From Magnolia sinica (taxonomy: Eukaryota > Streptophyta > Magnoliopsida > Magnoliales > Magnoliaceae), in the NCBI RefSeq assembly GCF_029962835.1, contig NC_080584.1, forward strand, positions 75,668,862-75,732,861: DNA of 64,000 nt, written 5' to 3'. Both the position numbers and the translations under genes were made by a program. The notes beneath the pieces are model-generated. The model did no database searches. It saw only the letters and a list, made by a program, of their open reading frames with translations, and had not been told where the DNA came from. How positions within the stretch are numbered: position 1 is the stretch's first letter; every line of letters starts with the position of its first letter. Below are positions 24,291 to 37,000 of this stretch, in pieces.

Positions 24291-25249
24291 GTGCATTTAT
24301 TGTGACCCAAGCTCATAATTTTGTGGTATGCTCCGGCATTGGATCTGCTTCAGTTTTGGGCTCACTCTTTAAAGTGATCCGAAATTTTTGATGGACGCCC
24401 GGATAAACATACACATCAAGGAGGACCCCACGGGAGCTATGGTTGGACCGGTTATTGTCCTGGGGTCGAACTCAATCCGCTTCCAACTTGCGCTGGCAGA
24501 AGAAATGTCTAAGAATCAAATGACCGGATATTCTAACTGGCGCGTTTTTATCTTCTGGGTCAGGTATGATAGAGCCCACAATATATAAGCTCTGCATTTA
24601 TTCCTATAATGTCTTTTCCGGCAACCTCTTCCAAGTAATTTCTCTAAAAGGAATCATGCACACACCTTTTTGTTTTTTAATGGTTCTTATCAAATTTGAT
24701 TTTTAACCCATTTATTCAGAATTATATTTATTGGATGATCCTGACCGCTTATATACAACCAGTTGGTAATTTAAAATGTATATTTCTTTTACATTTGCAG
24801 CCCACTTGATCATTGGATGGATTAGGGAAAACTATCTTCAGAGCCAATGATTTGATCAATTTTTAAGGTGGGCTTAGTTGACACCAGGCCCAAACATTAT
24901 TTTAAGCTTGGGCTTAAGACGGCTGTGCTGGTCCCATAGATTATAGCTGGCAGTTACAGCTAGGACAGATCTGTTATGGTGATTAGATTAGTGGACGTGC
25001 AGTGTCGTAGATGGAGAAGATATGAATGAATGTGCAAGACAATGAACTGAAAATCATTGAATCTAATCCATAGAAAAATAACATCAGTGAATAGAAGATG
25101 TGATCAGTCAACTTACACCATTGAAAATTTCTACTTCTTGAAAGATGAAAGAGAAAAAAAAAAAAATTTAATTTTGATACTTTGATAGTCTGATGGATAT
25201 GCACCCACTTATAAATTAAAATTGCATGTGGCATGCATATAATTATATC
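24291..25249. other. Intergenic spacer between duplication blocks
   Basis: No gene seen. Holds a fold-back half (GGACCCCACGGGAGC near 24421) and an A-rich run (25152-25167). The 83-codon minus-strand frame is T/F-rich low-complexity sequence. Confidence 0.4.
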
Positions 25250-25610
25250 GAGTCATGCTCCCCTGCGCACCTACGCACGTGCGCACCATTGCACACGTGC
25301 CATGAGTATCTAATCTGAACGGTCCATGTGATGCAGAATCCCATAAAACCCCATGTGACAAATTTTCACCCCAATCTAATATTCTGGTAGGCCATAGCAA
25401 AGAGAAATGCAAATCAAGGGAGGAAACTGTTTTCATGTTTCATGGCCCATAGAAGTTTTAGATCAAAGTAAAACTTGGGCCCTGGGGGTTTCAGGAGGTG
25501 TTGCTTCACATGAACGGTTCAGATTTCGGATCCACATCACGTATGATGGGTTCTCAAAAAAGTTTGTACCTAGTACGTACGAACTGGTTCGCAGGTGAGC
25601 GTTTCCCTAA
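25250..25610. repeat. Fold-back MITE (GCGCACCTACGCACG type)
   Basis: The left part (CTACGCACGTGCGCACC... TCTGAACGGTCCATGTGATG, 25270-25335) is inverted against the right part (CACATGAACGGTTCAGATTTCGGATCC... ACGTACGAACTGG, 25507-25590). The middle carries GGCCATAG / CATGGCCCATAG arms. No open frame of note; it is a non-autonomous element of unknown superfamily. Confidence 0.5.
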
Positions 25611-26242
25611 TTATATCAAAGCATCGGGTACCCACTTATATGTAGGGTTGTCAATTAGGCTTGGAATGGAGTATGTGGCATAGGGGATGGGTTGGGCCTT
25701 AAACTTAACAAAACAAGGTCCTGTCCTGCATGTAGAATCAACAATCCTCTCCTCATTCCAATTTCTAATTTCCAATTTCATTATCAAAGTTGGGCGGATG
25801 TGAGAAATTATTTGAAAGAAGTTGCAAAAAAGATAATATAAAAATCAATCTTCTTAGTGGACACCATGATGCATGACTTGGTAGAGGAAAATGCATAGTT
25901 AGAATCTAGTAATATGATTGTTAGACTTTTGTTCATTTGGAGAAGGCCATTTTAGGTGCACCCCGGCCTTACCCAAGACAGTGCAGCCATTATTGTGTGG
26001 CCCACCATGTTGTATTTATTCTATATCCATGCCGTCCATACATTTTATTTGGTCATTTTAGTGCATGATCTAAAAAATGAAGCAGATTGAAATCTCAGGT
26101 GGACGGTACCATAGGAAACAATGCTTATAATTGAAAACTCCATTAAAAACCTCCTAAGACTGCGATATTTTCCATAATGCTTATTTGCTATCCAACATGT
26201 TCATAAAGTCACACACACCTGGATGAAGGGAAAAACAAATAT
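25611..26242. other. Spacer and left half of a fold-back element
   Basis: No gene. From about 25975 the fold-back family begins (GTGGCCCACCATGTTGTATT) and runs on into block B; block A keeps only the part after 26243. The block junction therefore lies inside this fold-back. Confidence 0.5.
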
Positions 26243-26585
26243 TACCTTGGTTCATAACTTTCACAAAAAATTTTTAATAGTCAATCATCACTGTTTCCCA
26301 TAGTATGACCCACCCGACATTTTAATCTGCTTCAGAAAATCATTATATAAAATGATCCAAAAAAATGGATGGACAGTATATAGATATAATAAATATATCA
26401 ACGTCGGCGGCGTAATGGCACCACCGTTTTGGTTGAGGCCCAGGCGGTACCTAACCTGCTCCGGAGAGGTATGCTCTTGGATTTCAAATGTAGCATTGTC
26501 ATATTTTTAAAGCCTTGTTGACGCCACTGTCTGGAAGGGAAGCTGAATGCGTCGCAGGCTACGCACCACGGAACTTGGGGTGCAT

Positions 26586-27153
26586 CGAAGTCATATGTGG
26601 GACCCACAATGATGTATAATGTCATATTCTAATGATTTATTGATTTTTCTTTGTTATTTAAGAGAAATAACAAAAGAAAAATGAGTAAGATGGAACGCTC
26701 TAGTGGACCACACCACATAGCAGTGGTGATTAAATCCTTCCATTGAAAACTTATGACGTTGTGTTAAGCAGATATTTGTTTTTTTCCTTTCAATTAGGTC
26801 TGTGTAATCTTATGAAGATATTAGATGGAAAATAAATAACATGGCAGGCCTAGAATCGTTTCAATGGTGGGCATCATTGTCCTACTGCTTTCTGTAATGT
26901 AGTCCAGTTGATCTTTAGATCTGTCATATTTTTTGGGTCATGCCCTGAAATGATCTCTTCAAATGGATGGACGGCGTAGATACATTTGGAGAGATGATTT
27001 TAAGGCACGACCCAGAAACTGATTTTGTTTCGTATGCTCTCGTCAGCCTTCAGGAAATTCACGACCGTCTCAATCCTGACAAATGGGACTATGATTTGGA
27101 AATTCAGGATGTTGCTGTTTCGCTTCCCACCTCTGGCTTTTCACTTTAGATCT
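26586..27153. other. Block-B-only insert: fold-back piece plus coding-like fragment
   Basis: Absent from block A, where GGAACTTAAGGTGCA (8350) runs into AACATCC. It contains a fold-back piece (GTGGGACCCACAATGATGTA at 26598 to GGATGGACGGCGTAGATACA at 26964-26983). Next to it is a 125-bp stretch (27022-27149) translating to a protein-like sequence with ALVSLQEIHDRLNPDKWDYD and DVAVSLP. I do not recognise the donor gene. It may be a captured exon piece. Confidence 0.4.
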
Positions 27154-28098
27154 AAGTCCTTAGATTTTTCACTTTAAATCTTTTCCTAACCATCCATTCA
27201 TAGGCCACCGGTGGAAAGGCTGTAATTACCATACCAAGGAATATTCCAGAACTAGTCCACCCAACATAATGGTGATCTGGATTGCCAAATCGATGGGCCC
27301 ACTTGATAGAGTTTCGGGAATCGGATATCTTGTGATCTCCACGCACAGATATTCCAGTGCTCCGGGTTGTGTGGGTCCACGGAGATGTCCTGGAGAAATC
27401 CATTCCATCCATCTGTTTTTCAAGACCATAATAGTACATGAATCTAAACATCAGGCTGATCCAAAACTCATGTAGGCCATACCACACAAAACAGTTGGGA
27501 TTGAATGCCTGGTGTGACGGAAGATTTGTAACAGGATGATATTTGTGCCTACAGTTTATCTGAGTGGTAATAACCTTATGAAGGGTCTGGATGGCATATA
27601 AACATCATGGCCGACTACAGGAACTTTTCAACGGTGGGCATTTCTGAACCCACTCTTTCGTTTGGTGTGACCCACTTGAGTATTTTGTATCAGGTGTAAC
27701 GACTCGGTTCGTGTATCCTGTAATTCCTCTTCACTCACCAGTGACGACTTCTGTTTTAAGTATCAGATGAGTCTGAGATAACTCGCTAGAGTCGACTCAC
27801 ATTTTGTTGCGTCCGATCCGGTTAAAGAGGACGAGTAAAACCTCTGACTCAGGTGAATTGTGCCCATTCAGCCCCAACTCGCGTCTGGGTTGGACGAGTT
27901 AATTCTAGCCGAGTGTTTTGATCATGTTCCAGACTGGCTATAGAAGTGGTCATAATCTTTCAGTATTCACCACTGAACATTTGGCTGTATATGGTTGGGT
28001 AATCAGGCCCATTGGAGTTTTCTTCCTTAACTCATCGGCCATAGGCGCCAGTCAATCACCTTCCATTGCTGGCGAATTGCAAGCTTGTTACTCATTTG
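27154..28098 (+). promoter_or_regulatory. Upstream region of kinase gene B
   Basis: Matches 8400-9448 upstream of gene A, except that about 150 bp of the fold-back (A 8885-9037) are missing. The shared 27700-28098 part (AACGACTCGGTTCGTGTATCC onward) is the best candidate for the core promoter and 5' UTR. No certain TATA box. Confidence 0.5.
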
Positions 28099-31000
28099 AT
28101 GATGGAAAGAAAATCCGGCAAACTGTTTATTCTTCTCAGTTTCTTCATATTCTACTGCCTCTGCATTCGATTTTCCTACGCGATGGATACCATCACTCAA
28201 GACCAACCCCTCCCTGACGGGAAGACCGTGATTTCTGCTGGTGAGGTTTTCGAGATGGGCTTCTTCAGCCCCGGCAAGTCGAAGAATCGTTACGTGGGAA
28301 TATGGTACAAGAGAGTCACGAAACAAAGGGTTGTATGGGTTGCCAATAGGAAAAATCCAGTCTCGCATTCATCTGCTGTCCTTACAATCAAAAACAACAA
28401 TGGGAATCTGATGATCTTGGATGAGCTTGGAGGCAACTTCATGGTGACATCTGCTTCTGCTACCAATCAAACAAGTGCTCGGCTCTTGGAATCTGGAAAC
28501 CTCATCCTGATAGAAGGGAATTCGACGAATGATGAAGGCCGGGTCATATGGCAAAGCTTCGATTATCCTACTGACACATATCTCCCTGGCATGAAACTGG
28601 GAGTGAATAGAAAGAGTGGGCGAAAATGGTTCCTTGCTTCATGGACAAGTGAAGATGACCCTGCTCCCGGGAACTTCACTTATGGAATGGATTCCGATGG
28701 ATTGGCTCAGTTTTCTATATGGAGAGAACGACAAAAAAACTGGACTAGTGGCACTTGGAACGGGGAGATTTTCAGCCTTATTCCTGTAATGAGAACAAAT
28801 TATTTATTAAATTACAGCTACGTATCGAATGAGGATGGGACATATTTTATTTATTCACTGTATTATAAAACTATAATTTCAATAATGGTGATGGACGTGT
28901 CTGGGCAAATCAAGCTATTGATATGGGAGGAGAAGAGCCAATCTTGGAATACGTATTGGTCTCAACCAAGAGCGGCATGTGAGTTTTATGCTCCTTGTGG
29001 GGCTTATGGTATCTGCGAAGGGACGGTGCTCTCTTTCTGCAGGTGCTTGCACGGGTTTGAGCCTTACTCTCGAGGAGATTGGGATGCAGGTGATAAATCA
29101 AAGGGGTGCGTGAGGCGAATAGAACTGAAGTGTGGGAATCAAGATGGGTTCTTGCCGTTGAGTGGCATGATGTTTTCTGGTAACCCTCGAGTTCTAAAGA
29201 ATTCAAGTCTCAGCCTAGAATACTGCGAAGTTGAGTGCAGGAGAAACTGCTCTTGTATTGCTTATGCTTCTGCTCATGACAACAGAACCGGATGTGCCTT
29301 TTGGGATGGAGAGTTGATGAATCTTTGTAAGATCGCCAGCAACATCTCCGCCAACGTCCCTGATCTTTATGTTCGTCTTGATGCTTCAGAGCTCGATCAA
29401 CCTACTGACTCTCGACAACAAGTCACTAGAAATAGTAAATTTTAATGATTTATCTTCATTTTATTTTCCCCAATCGTGGTTATCTTTTTTAATTGTGTAT
29501 TGTTTGTTTCTTATGTTGGTAGAAGTAGGAAACTGCAAGTCTATCTCTATGTGTGTTATGCATGTGCTGTGAGCCGCAAAGACTTTCAAATGTGCATTCT
29601 GTTTTCTACTAATCAATACAAGTTCAGACACAGGAAAGAAGAAGAGGCAGCAAGTAATCATTGCAGTAACAATCACTATTCCCATCCTCTTATTGGGCTC
29701 AGTTACGTGTTATTTCTGTAGGCGAAATCACACGCCTAAAGGTAAAAATTCTCTTAACCACGAACTGGGCAATGGACATTTTGATTCATGAAGTGAAGTG
29801 AGCCTTTTGCTGACAACCAGGGAATCAGGAAAGAAGCCAAGAAGTATTGTTGCATGAGTCACGAAATAATGGGTTAGATGACAGGGAATCAATCAATGCA
29901 AACATGCTCAGCGAGGGCAGGAGGAAGGGTCTGGAGTTGCCCTTATTCAGTTTTGCAACTGTAGTAGCTGCTACAGATAACTTCTCTCCAACAAATAAGC
30001 TTGGGCAGGGTGGTTTCGGCCCTGTTTATAAGGTAACCATTAATTTCATTGATAACTAGTCTAATTTATATAATAAGAAATGAACTTGTTTCTCTACATA
30101 TGGATTTGAAAAAAAAAAGGATTTTAATTATCAAGAAAATGCAACACATGATTTATGTTAGGCTCTTTTTCTTTTTCTTTTTTCTCTTTTTTTTTTTTTC
30201 ATTCAGTCTCCAAGGGAACTCACAACTGCAACTGGCACATGGTTATGTTACCATGCAGAAACTCCTATTGCTGAATAAATAAAAGAAACCCCAACGAACC
30301 CAATTGGGAACTACTACAGGCTGGGATCATGACCATGTGTTGGCGAATCTCAAGGAACTGAACTCAGTGTGGAAATTGAATAGTCCGGATGGCTGACTAT
30401 AAACTTGAAAATCATCTAAAGAGAGCGAGAAAGAGATTGAATTTTAATGAAACCATATTTCACAAATACCATTTAAAATAGTATTCGTTTTTCCTATTAA
30501 GTTTTTAACTCATACTCACTATGAAAATAATTCCAAGAAAGAAGCAAAATCCTAATCAAGCTCTTGAACGACAACTGTCGTTTGAAAGGATGAACAATGC
30601 ACTCGACAGAAAATAATTCACCCTAGCTGATTCCCTCTCCAAAAGGTAGTGTAGAGGTTGTTGTCAGACTGATGTCTTAAATCTAACACCACGCTACTCG
30701 ACCGGTCGAGCGGCTGGCTCGACTGGTCAAGGGTTCACTCGACCGGTCAAGGCCCTCTCAACTCAAAGTCCGGCGAGCTACCTTTTTTGGTGTCCGGGAT
30801 GCTCGACTAGTCGAGGGTCAGGCTTGACTGGTCGAGCGGGTCCTTCAACCAGTCGAAGCCTTGGCACGACTAGTCAAGAGTTATGCAGTTGATGCGCGGA
30901 CTGCATAAATTTGAGGCGGTTTCGGACTATTCCAAGAAGGTGCGTAAGTGGAGTTGGCTAAACTATAAATAGGGGTCCCTAGGGATATTCTAAGGTATTC

Positions 31001-34000
31001 TAAAGTTTACTAAAGGGGTTCTAGGGTTATCAAAGGGTGTAGCAAGGGTGAGATTCGAGATTGTTCGAATCAGGTAAGTCTTCTCTCTTGTAATTTCTAT
31101 TTCATGGTGAATTTCTGTCGCTTTATGCCGTGGTTTTTTCCCGTAAGGGTTTTCCACGTTAAATCTTTATGTTCTCTTGTGATTGCTTGGTGCCATTGGA
31201 TTGTTATGTTAGATCTAAATCTGTGTGATTCCGCACCACGAATCCCCAACAAGTGGTATCAGAGCAACCGTTGGGGGCACAAATCTAAATATGAAGGATT
31301 AGTAATAATGGGAAGCGCCAAGTTTGATATTGAGAAGTACTTAGGTAAAAATAATTTTGAGTTATGGAAGGTTAAGAAGATTAGCCTATTAACCAAACAA
31401 GGTGAGATTAAGGCTCTTGAGGAGCGAAAATCTACCATGAAAGATGATGAATGGAAAAACCTTGATAGTAATGCTTTAGCCTCTATCCGTTTATGTCTCA
31501 CAGATGAGATTCTCTATAATGTTTTGAGGGAGATAACTGCGGATAGTTTGTGGGCGAAGTTAGAGAACATCTATGTTAAGAAATCCTCTGAAAATCGCCT
31601 ACACTTAAAGCTACAGCGTTATACCCTCAAAATGGTAGAGGGTGGAGATCTAGAAGCCCACACCAGCAACTTTAATAAATTAATGTGCAAATTGCTAGAT
31701 ATGGAGGAAGTGATCAAAGATGAGGAACAGGAATATATATTGTTGAATTCTCTTCCTGTATCATATGAGTCATTCAGGGACATGATGTGTACCGTAAATA
31801 AAATCCTAAGTGTCGACACCATTATCTCAGCCCTTCAAGGGAAGGCTATGAGAAAGTTAAACGGTGACATAGGGGCATCTTCCGATGCACTAATTACGAG
31901 GGGTAGATATTTACAAGATCTGCAAGACCTATATCCAAATCCAAGGGCAAGGGCAAGGGTAAGGGAAAATTAAAGTGTTGGAACTGTGGATTGTCTGGGC
32001 ACATGAAGAAGGATTGCAGAAATCCTAAAGCAAATAAAGAAAATTTAGTGGCTTCTTCTAAGGAGGCCAATGTGGTCACATCTGATGAAGAAACAAGTGG
32101 TGGTGATGTTTTGTTTGTTTCCATGATTGGTCACTTACACGACAATCATAAAGATGAGTGGATACTTGATGCAGGAGCATCTTATCACATGACTCCTCAT
32201 CGGAGTTAGTTTACTAGTTACAAGAAATATGATGGTGGACAGGTTTTTATGGGCAATGACAATGCCTGTAATGTTGTGGCTATTGGTACGGTAAGTATCA
32301 AGATGTTTGATGGGATGAAGCGTACCTTGACTGATGTCAGGCACGCTCCTGATATGAAGAAAAGTCTGATTTCTCTTGGTGCACTCGAGGCTATAGGGTG
32401 CAAGTTCATCAGTATTAATGGTGTCCTTAAAGTTTTAAAAGTGGCACTCGTGGTTATGAGGGCGCAAAGATACGGAAACCTTCACAGGTTGATCGGGAAC
32501 ATTTTAGCAAGTGGAATGAAAGCAGCTATTACAGACTCCATGTCTCTATGTATGTGACATGCTCATTTGGGCCACATGAGCGAGTAAGGCATGAAGGTAC
32601 TTTCTGATCGATGTTTGATTCTAGTTTTTTAAAATTCTAATTTAGATATATGCGAGCATTGTATATATGGTAAACAATTTAGATTGTCTTTTAAATCTGA
32701 AAAATATGCATGTAAGGGAGTGCTTGATTATATGCACTCTGATGTATGGGGGCCATCGCCAGAAGTTTCCATTGGGAGGTCGTCATGGTTTGTTTTATTC
32801 ATTGATGACTACTCAAGGAAAGTTTGGGTTTACTTTATAAAACGTAAATCTGAAGTTTTTACCATATTCAAACAATGGAAGGTAATGATGGAAAAACAGT
32901 CAGGGTGAAAAATAAGGGTTTTAAGGACTGATAATGGTGGAGAATTTACTTCCACTGAGTTTAATGATTATTGCAAGGATGAAGGAATCATTAGGCACAA
33001 CACAGTGCACCACACGCCCGAGCAAAACGGTGTGGCTGAGCGAATGAATTGGACTCTCTTGGAGAGGGCCAAATGCATATTAAGTAATGCTGCGTTGGGC
33101 AAGGACTTATGGAAAGAGGCCGTTAACATGCCTTATTATTTGGTGAACCGGTTTCCTTTAACGACAATTAAATGTAAAATCCCAGAGGAAGGATGGAGTG
33201 GTCAGAAAATCAACTACTCAGATTTACGTATATTTGGTTTGAGTCTTACACTCATGTATCGTCAGTTGAGAGAGATAAGTTAAACCATAGAGCCAAAAAG
33301 TATATCTTTTTTATCTATGACATTGGTGTGAAAGGATACAGGCTATTCGACAAGGTCACACGCAAGGTCATCACTAGCTGTGACGTCAGATTCCATGAAA
33401 GCTCTCTATTCCGTAAGAATGATCAAGAGGAGCAAGAGGAACCAGAAAGGTTGATCGTGGACATTCAGATTGACACAGATGATACTTAGGCAGAGACAAA
33501 TGCGAAGACAAAGGTACAGGATTAGGTGGAGCAGCCACCTGTGAGAAGGAACCCAACGCATGATCGCATGTTACTGCCAAGATACAGAGACAGCTCTAAT
33601 ATTACATATGCCCTCATTATAGATGAGGGGGACCCGTCAACTATTCAGGAGACTCTTAATGAGCCTGATGTAAAAAATTAGAAGGCGACTATGGATGATG
33701 AGATGGACTCGTTGTACAAAAATCACACATGGGAGCTGATGGAGCTTCCAGTGAGTCGAAAAGCGATCGGATGTAAGTGGTTATTCAAAAGGAAACAGGA
33801 TAGATACAAAGTAAGGTTGGTAGCAAAGGGTTATGCTCAGAGAGAAGGAATCGACTTCATAGAGATATTCGTGTCGGTGATTAAGCAGGTGTCTTTCAGA
33901 TTCATGTTAGCGTTGGTTACCCAATACGATCTTGAGCTTGAACAGATGAATGTCAAGACTGCATTCCTACACGGGGAGTTTTACATGAAGCAACCAGAGG

Positions 34001-37000
34001 GTTACAAAGTTAAAGGGGCAGAGAAAAAATTTTGCAGGTTAATGAGGTCGTTGTACGGCATGAAACAATTACCTAGGCAGTGGTAAAATTCGATTCTTTC
34101 ATGTTGAGTCAGAAATTTACTCGGAGTGAGTACGATCACTTTGTCTATTATAAGACACTGAGTAATGGAAAATTTATCATTCTAGTACTATATGTTAATG
34201 ATACGTTGATCGCTTGTCATGATATGTTTGAAATCAACATACTGAAGACTCAGTTATCAGGGACATTTAAAATGAAAGATCTGGGGGCTGCAAAGAGGGT
34301 TCTCTGCATAGATATTTATAGAGGCAGGAAGAGGAGCAGGCTTTGGTTATCACAGGAAGAATACCTTGAAAAGGTTTGATCAAATATGGGATGGACCAAG
34401 CAAAGCCGGTGAGCGTTCCCCACACAGCTCACTTCAAGCTTTCCTCATAACAATGTCCTAAAATAAATGACGAAAAGCAGGTTATGTCTCATGTGCCTTA
34501 TTCGAATGCGGTTGACAATTTAATATATGTCATAGTCTGTATGACACCAGATATTTTACAGGCAGTCGATGTTGTGAGCAGATACATGTCAAACCCTTGC
34601 AAGCAACATTGGGAAGTGATGAAGTGGCTATTTCGATACATTCGAGGTAGAAAAGACTACGTCATAATTTTTGAGAAGACAGGAACAAAATTAGTAGGGT
34701 ATGTGGATTCTAATTACGCAGGCAGTATAGTTTCCACGAAGTCTACTTCAGGATACTCATTTGTACTAGGTGGAGCAATCAATTGGATGTCGAAGCTTCA
34801 GTCTGTGGTGGCTCTTTCCACGACCGAAACAGAATATATGGCAGTGACAGAAGCATTTAAAGAAGGTGTTTAGTTCAGAGGCATGATAAATTAGTTAGGA
34901 CTTCAGCAGGAGGTCGTGCCAGCTAACTGTGATAGCAAAAGCGCTATCAATTTGGTTAAAAATTCTTCACTCACATACTAAACACATTGATGTTCATCAC
35001 CACTTTATCCGACAGGTGCTTGAGGAATAAAGCGTAACACTAAAGAAGATTCACACTAGCATGCATGCTTACCAAAGTCATTCGTACAGAGAAGTTAAAG
35101 TTTTGTGCAACTTCTATTGGCTTGGCGATGGCATAAAAGAAGGACGAAGTATGCACAAAAAGCGTTGATTGAAGCTATGATGCGATGCAGAGATAAGAGA
35201 AGAGGTCAAGAAGCTACACAGTTAAAAATTGAAGACATGGTGGAGATTGTTGTTAGACTGATGTCTTAAAACTGACACCGCGGTGCTCGACCAGTCGAGC
35301 GGCTGACTCGACTGGTCGAGGGTCCACTCGATCGATCGAAGCCCTCTTGATCAAAGTCCAGCGAGCTACCTTTTTTGGTGTCCGGGATGCTCGACCAATC
35401 GAGGGTCAGGCTCGACCGGTCGAGCGGGTCCTTCGACCAGTCGAAGACCTAGCATGACTAGTCGAGGGTTACGCAGTCAGTGTGCAGACTGCGTAAATTT
35501 GAGGCGGTTTCCAGACTATTCCAAGGAGGTGCGTAAGTGGAGTTGCTTAAACTATAAATAGGGGTTTCTAGAGCTATTCTAAGGTATTCTAAAGCTTACT
35601 AAAGGGGTTCTAGGGTTATCAAATGGTGTAGCAAGGGTGAGATTCGAGATTGTTCGAATCGGGTAAGTCCTCTCTCTTGTAATTTCTATTTCATAGTGGA
35701 TTTCTGTCGCTTTGTACCGTGGTTTTTTCCTGCAAGGGTTTTCCATGTTAAATCTTTGTGTTCTCTTGTGATTGCTTAATGTCATTGGATTACTATCCTA
35801 GATCTGGATCTGTGTGATTCCGCATCACAAATCCCCAACAGAGGTAACAAACCTTCTCTCTTACCATCAATAACGTAATTAGTTCTCAAATTTTCATGCC
35901 TGTCTCAACATATGATGTCTGTCACTAAAGACACGCTTCAAAAAGATTATATTGATTGCGAAACACCAATGTACATATTAAGATGACTACGTACGGCCAA
36001 TGACAATCTCCAGGCTAAGCTGCACGAGGGACCAGAAATTGCAGTGAAAAGGCTTTCGAGAAGTTCTGGACAAGGTCTAGAAGAGTTCAAAATTGAGATT
36101 ATACTTATTGCCAAACTACAACATATGAATCTTGTTAGGATCTTGGGATGCTGCATCGAAGGAGAAGAAAAGATACTACTCTACGAATACATGCCCAACA
36201 AAAGTTTGGATTCCTTCCTCTTTGGTCGGTTACTCTTAACACTTGCAGCTTAACACAAAAAGCATCATTTCTCAAGTTGCGGTCTCTCATCCACTGTACA
36301 TGAGCCATACATGGACTCTTCTCAAACCATCCAAACCTAAGCCCCATTCCGGATGGATCATGACTAAAAATTCATACTGATCAGATGATCTTAATCATCA
36401 GATTCTGGTCAAGAAATTCACACTGACCAGGAACCAATTTCTTTTAACCGAAATCTATTAGTATGACTTTTGGGACATGCTGCATCCACAACTCACACTA
36501 CTGGCTTAACAAGCTTCTCTGCCACGTGTATAGTGGATGAGATAACGCTACTTAAAAAATGGACTATTTTGAAGTCTTGTCCTTCAATACATTCATATCA
36601 TTTATGTTGGTGGGATATTCACTACAGTGCACTAAAATATCTTCCTGTTTATATATTTGAATCTAAAAATGATGCAGATCCAACCAAAGGAAAGCTATTA
36701 GATTGGGGAAAACGTGTCCACATCATCAATGGAATTGCTCAAGGGCTTCTCTATCTTCACAAGTACTCCAGATTGAGAGTTATTCACAGAGATCTTAAAG
36801 CCAGTAACATTCTCTTGGATGGTGAGATGAACCCCAAGATATCAGACTTTGGAATGGCGAGAATTTTCAGGCGGAATGAATCAGAGGCAAATACGAATAG
36901 GGTTGTTGGGACTTAGTAAGTAAAATTCATTCACAAGTACCAATCTACACCTGACCACATATTCATCTGTACACCCATAAACATCAGCTTGTCTAACTTC

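Larger units (their letters stand above)
30659..35840 (+). mobile_element. Ty1/Copia LTR retrotransposon in intron 3 of gene B
   Basis: 593-bp LTRs at both ends (TGTTGT...CCCAACA), with a perfect 5-bp target duplication GAGGT (30654-30658, 35841-35845). Gene A intron 3 has the empty site GTAGAGGTAACAAACC (12051-12066). The primer site TGGTATCAGAGC (31254-31265) matches initiator Met-tRNA. The order gag (from 31308), CCHC knuckle (about 31976-32030), protease (DAGASYHMT, about 32167), integrase, reverse transcriptase (33691-34380) and RNase H (about 34690-34990) defines Copia. The gag and RNase H wording resembles the Tnt1/Tork branch. The coding part is a fossil with about ten breaks. LTRs differ by about 12%. 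Confidence 0.93.
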
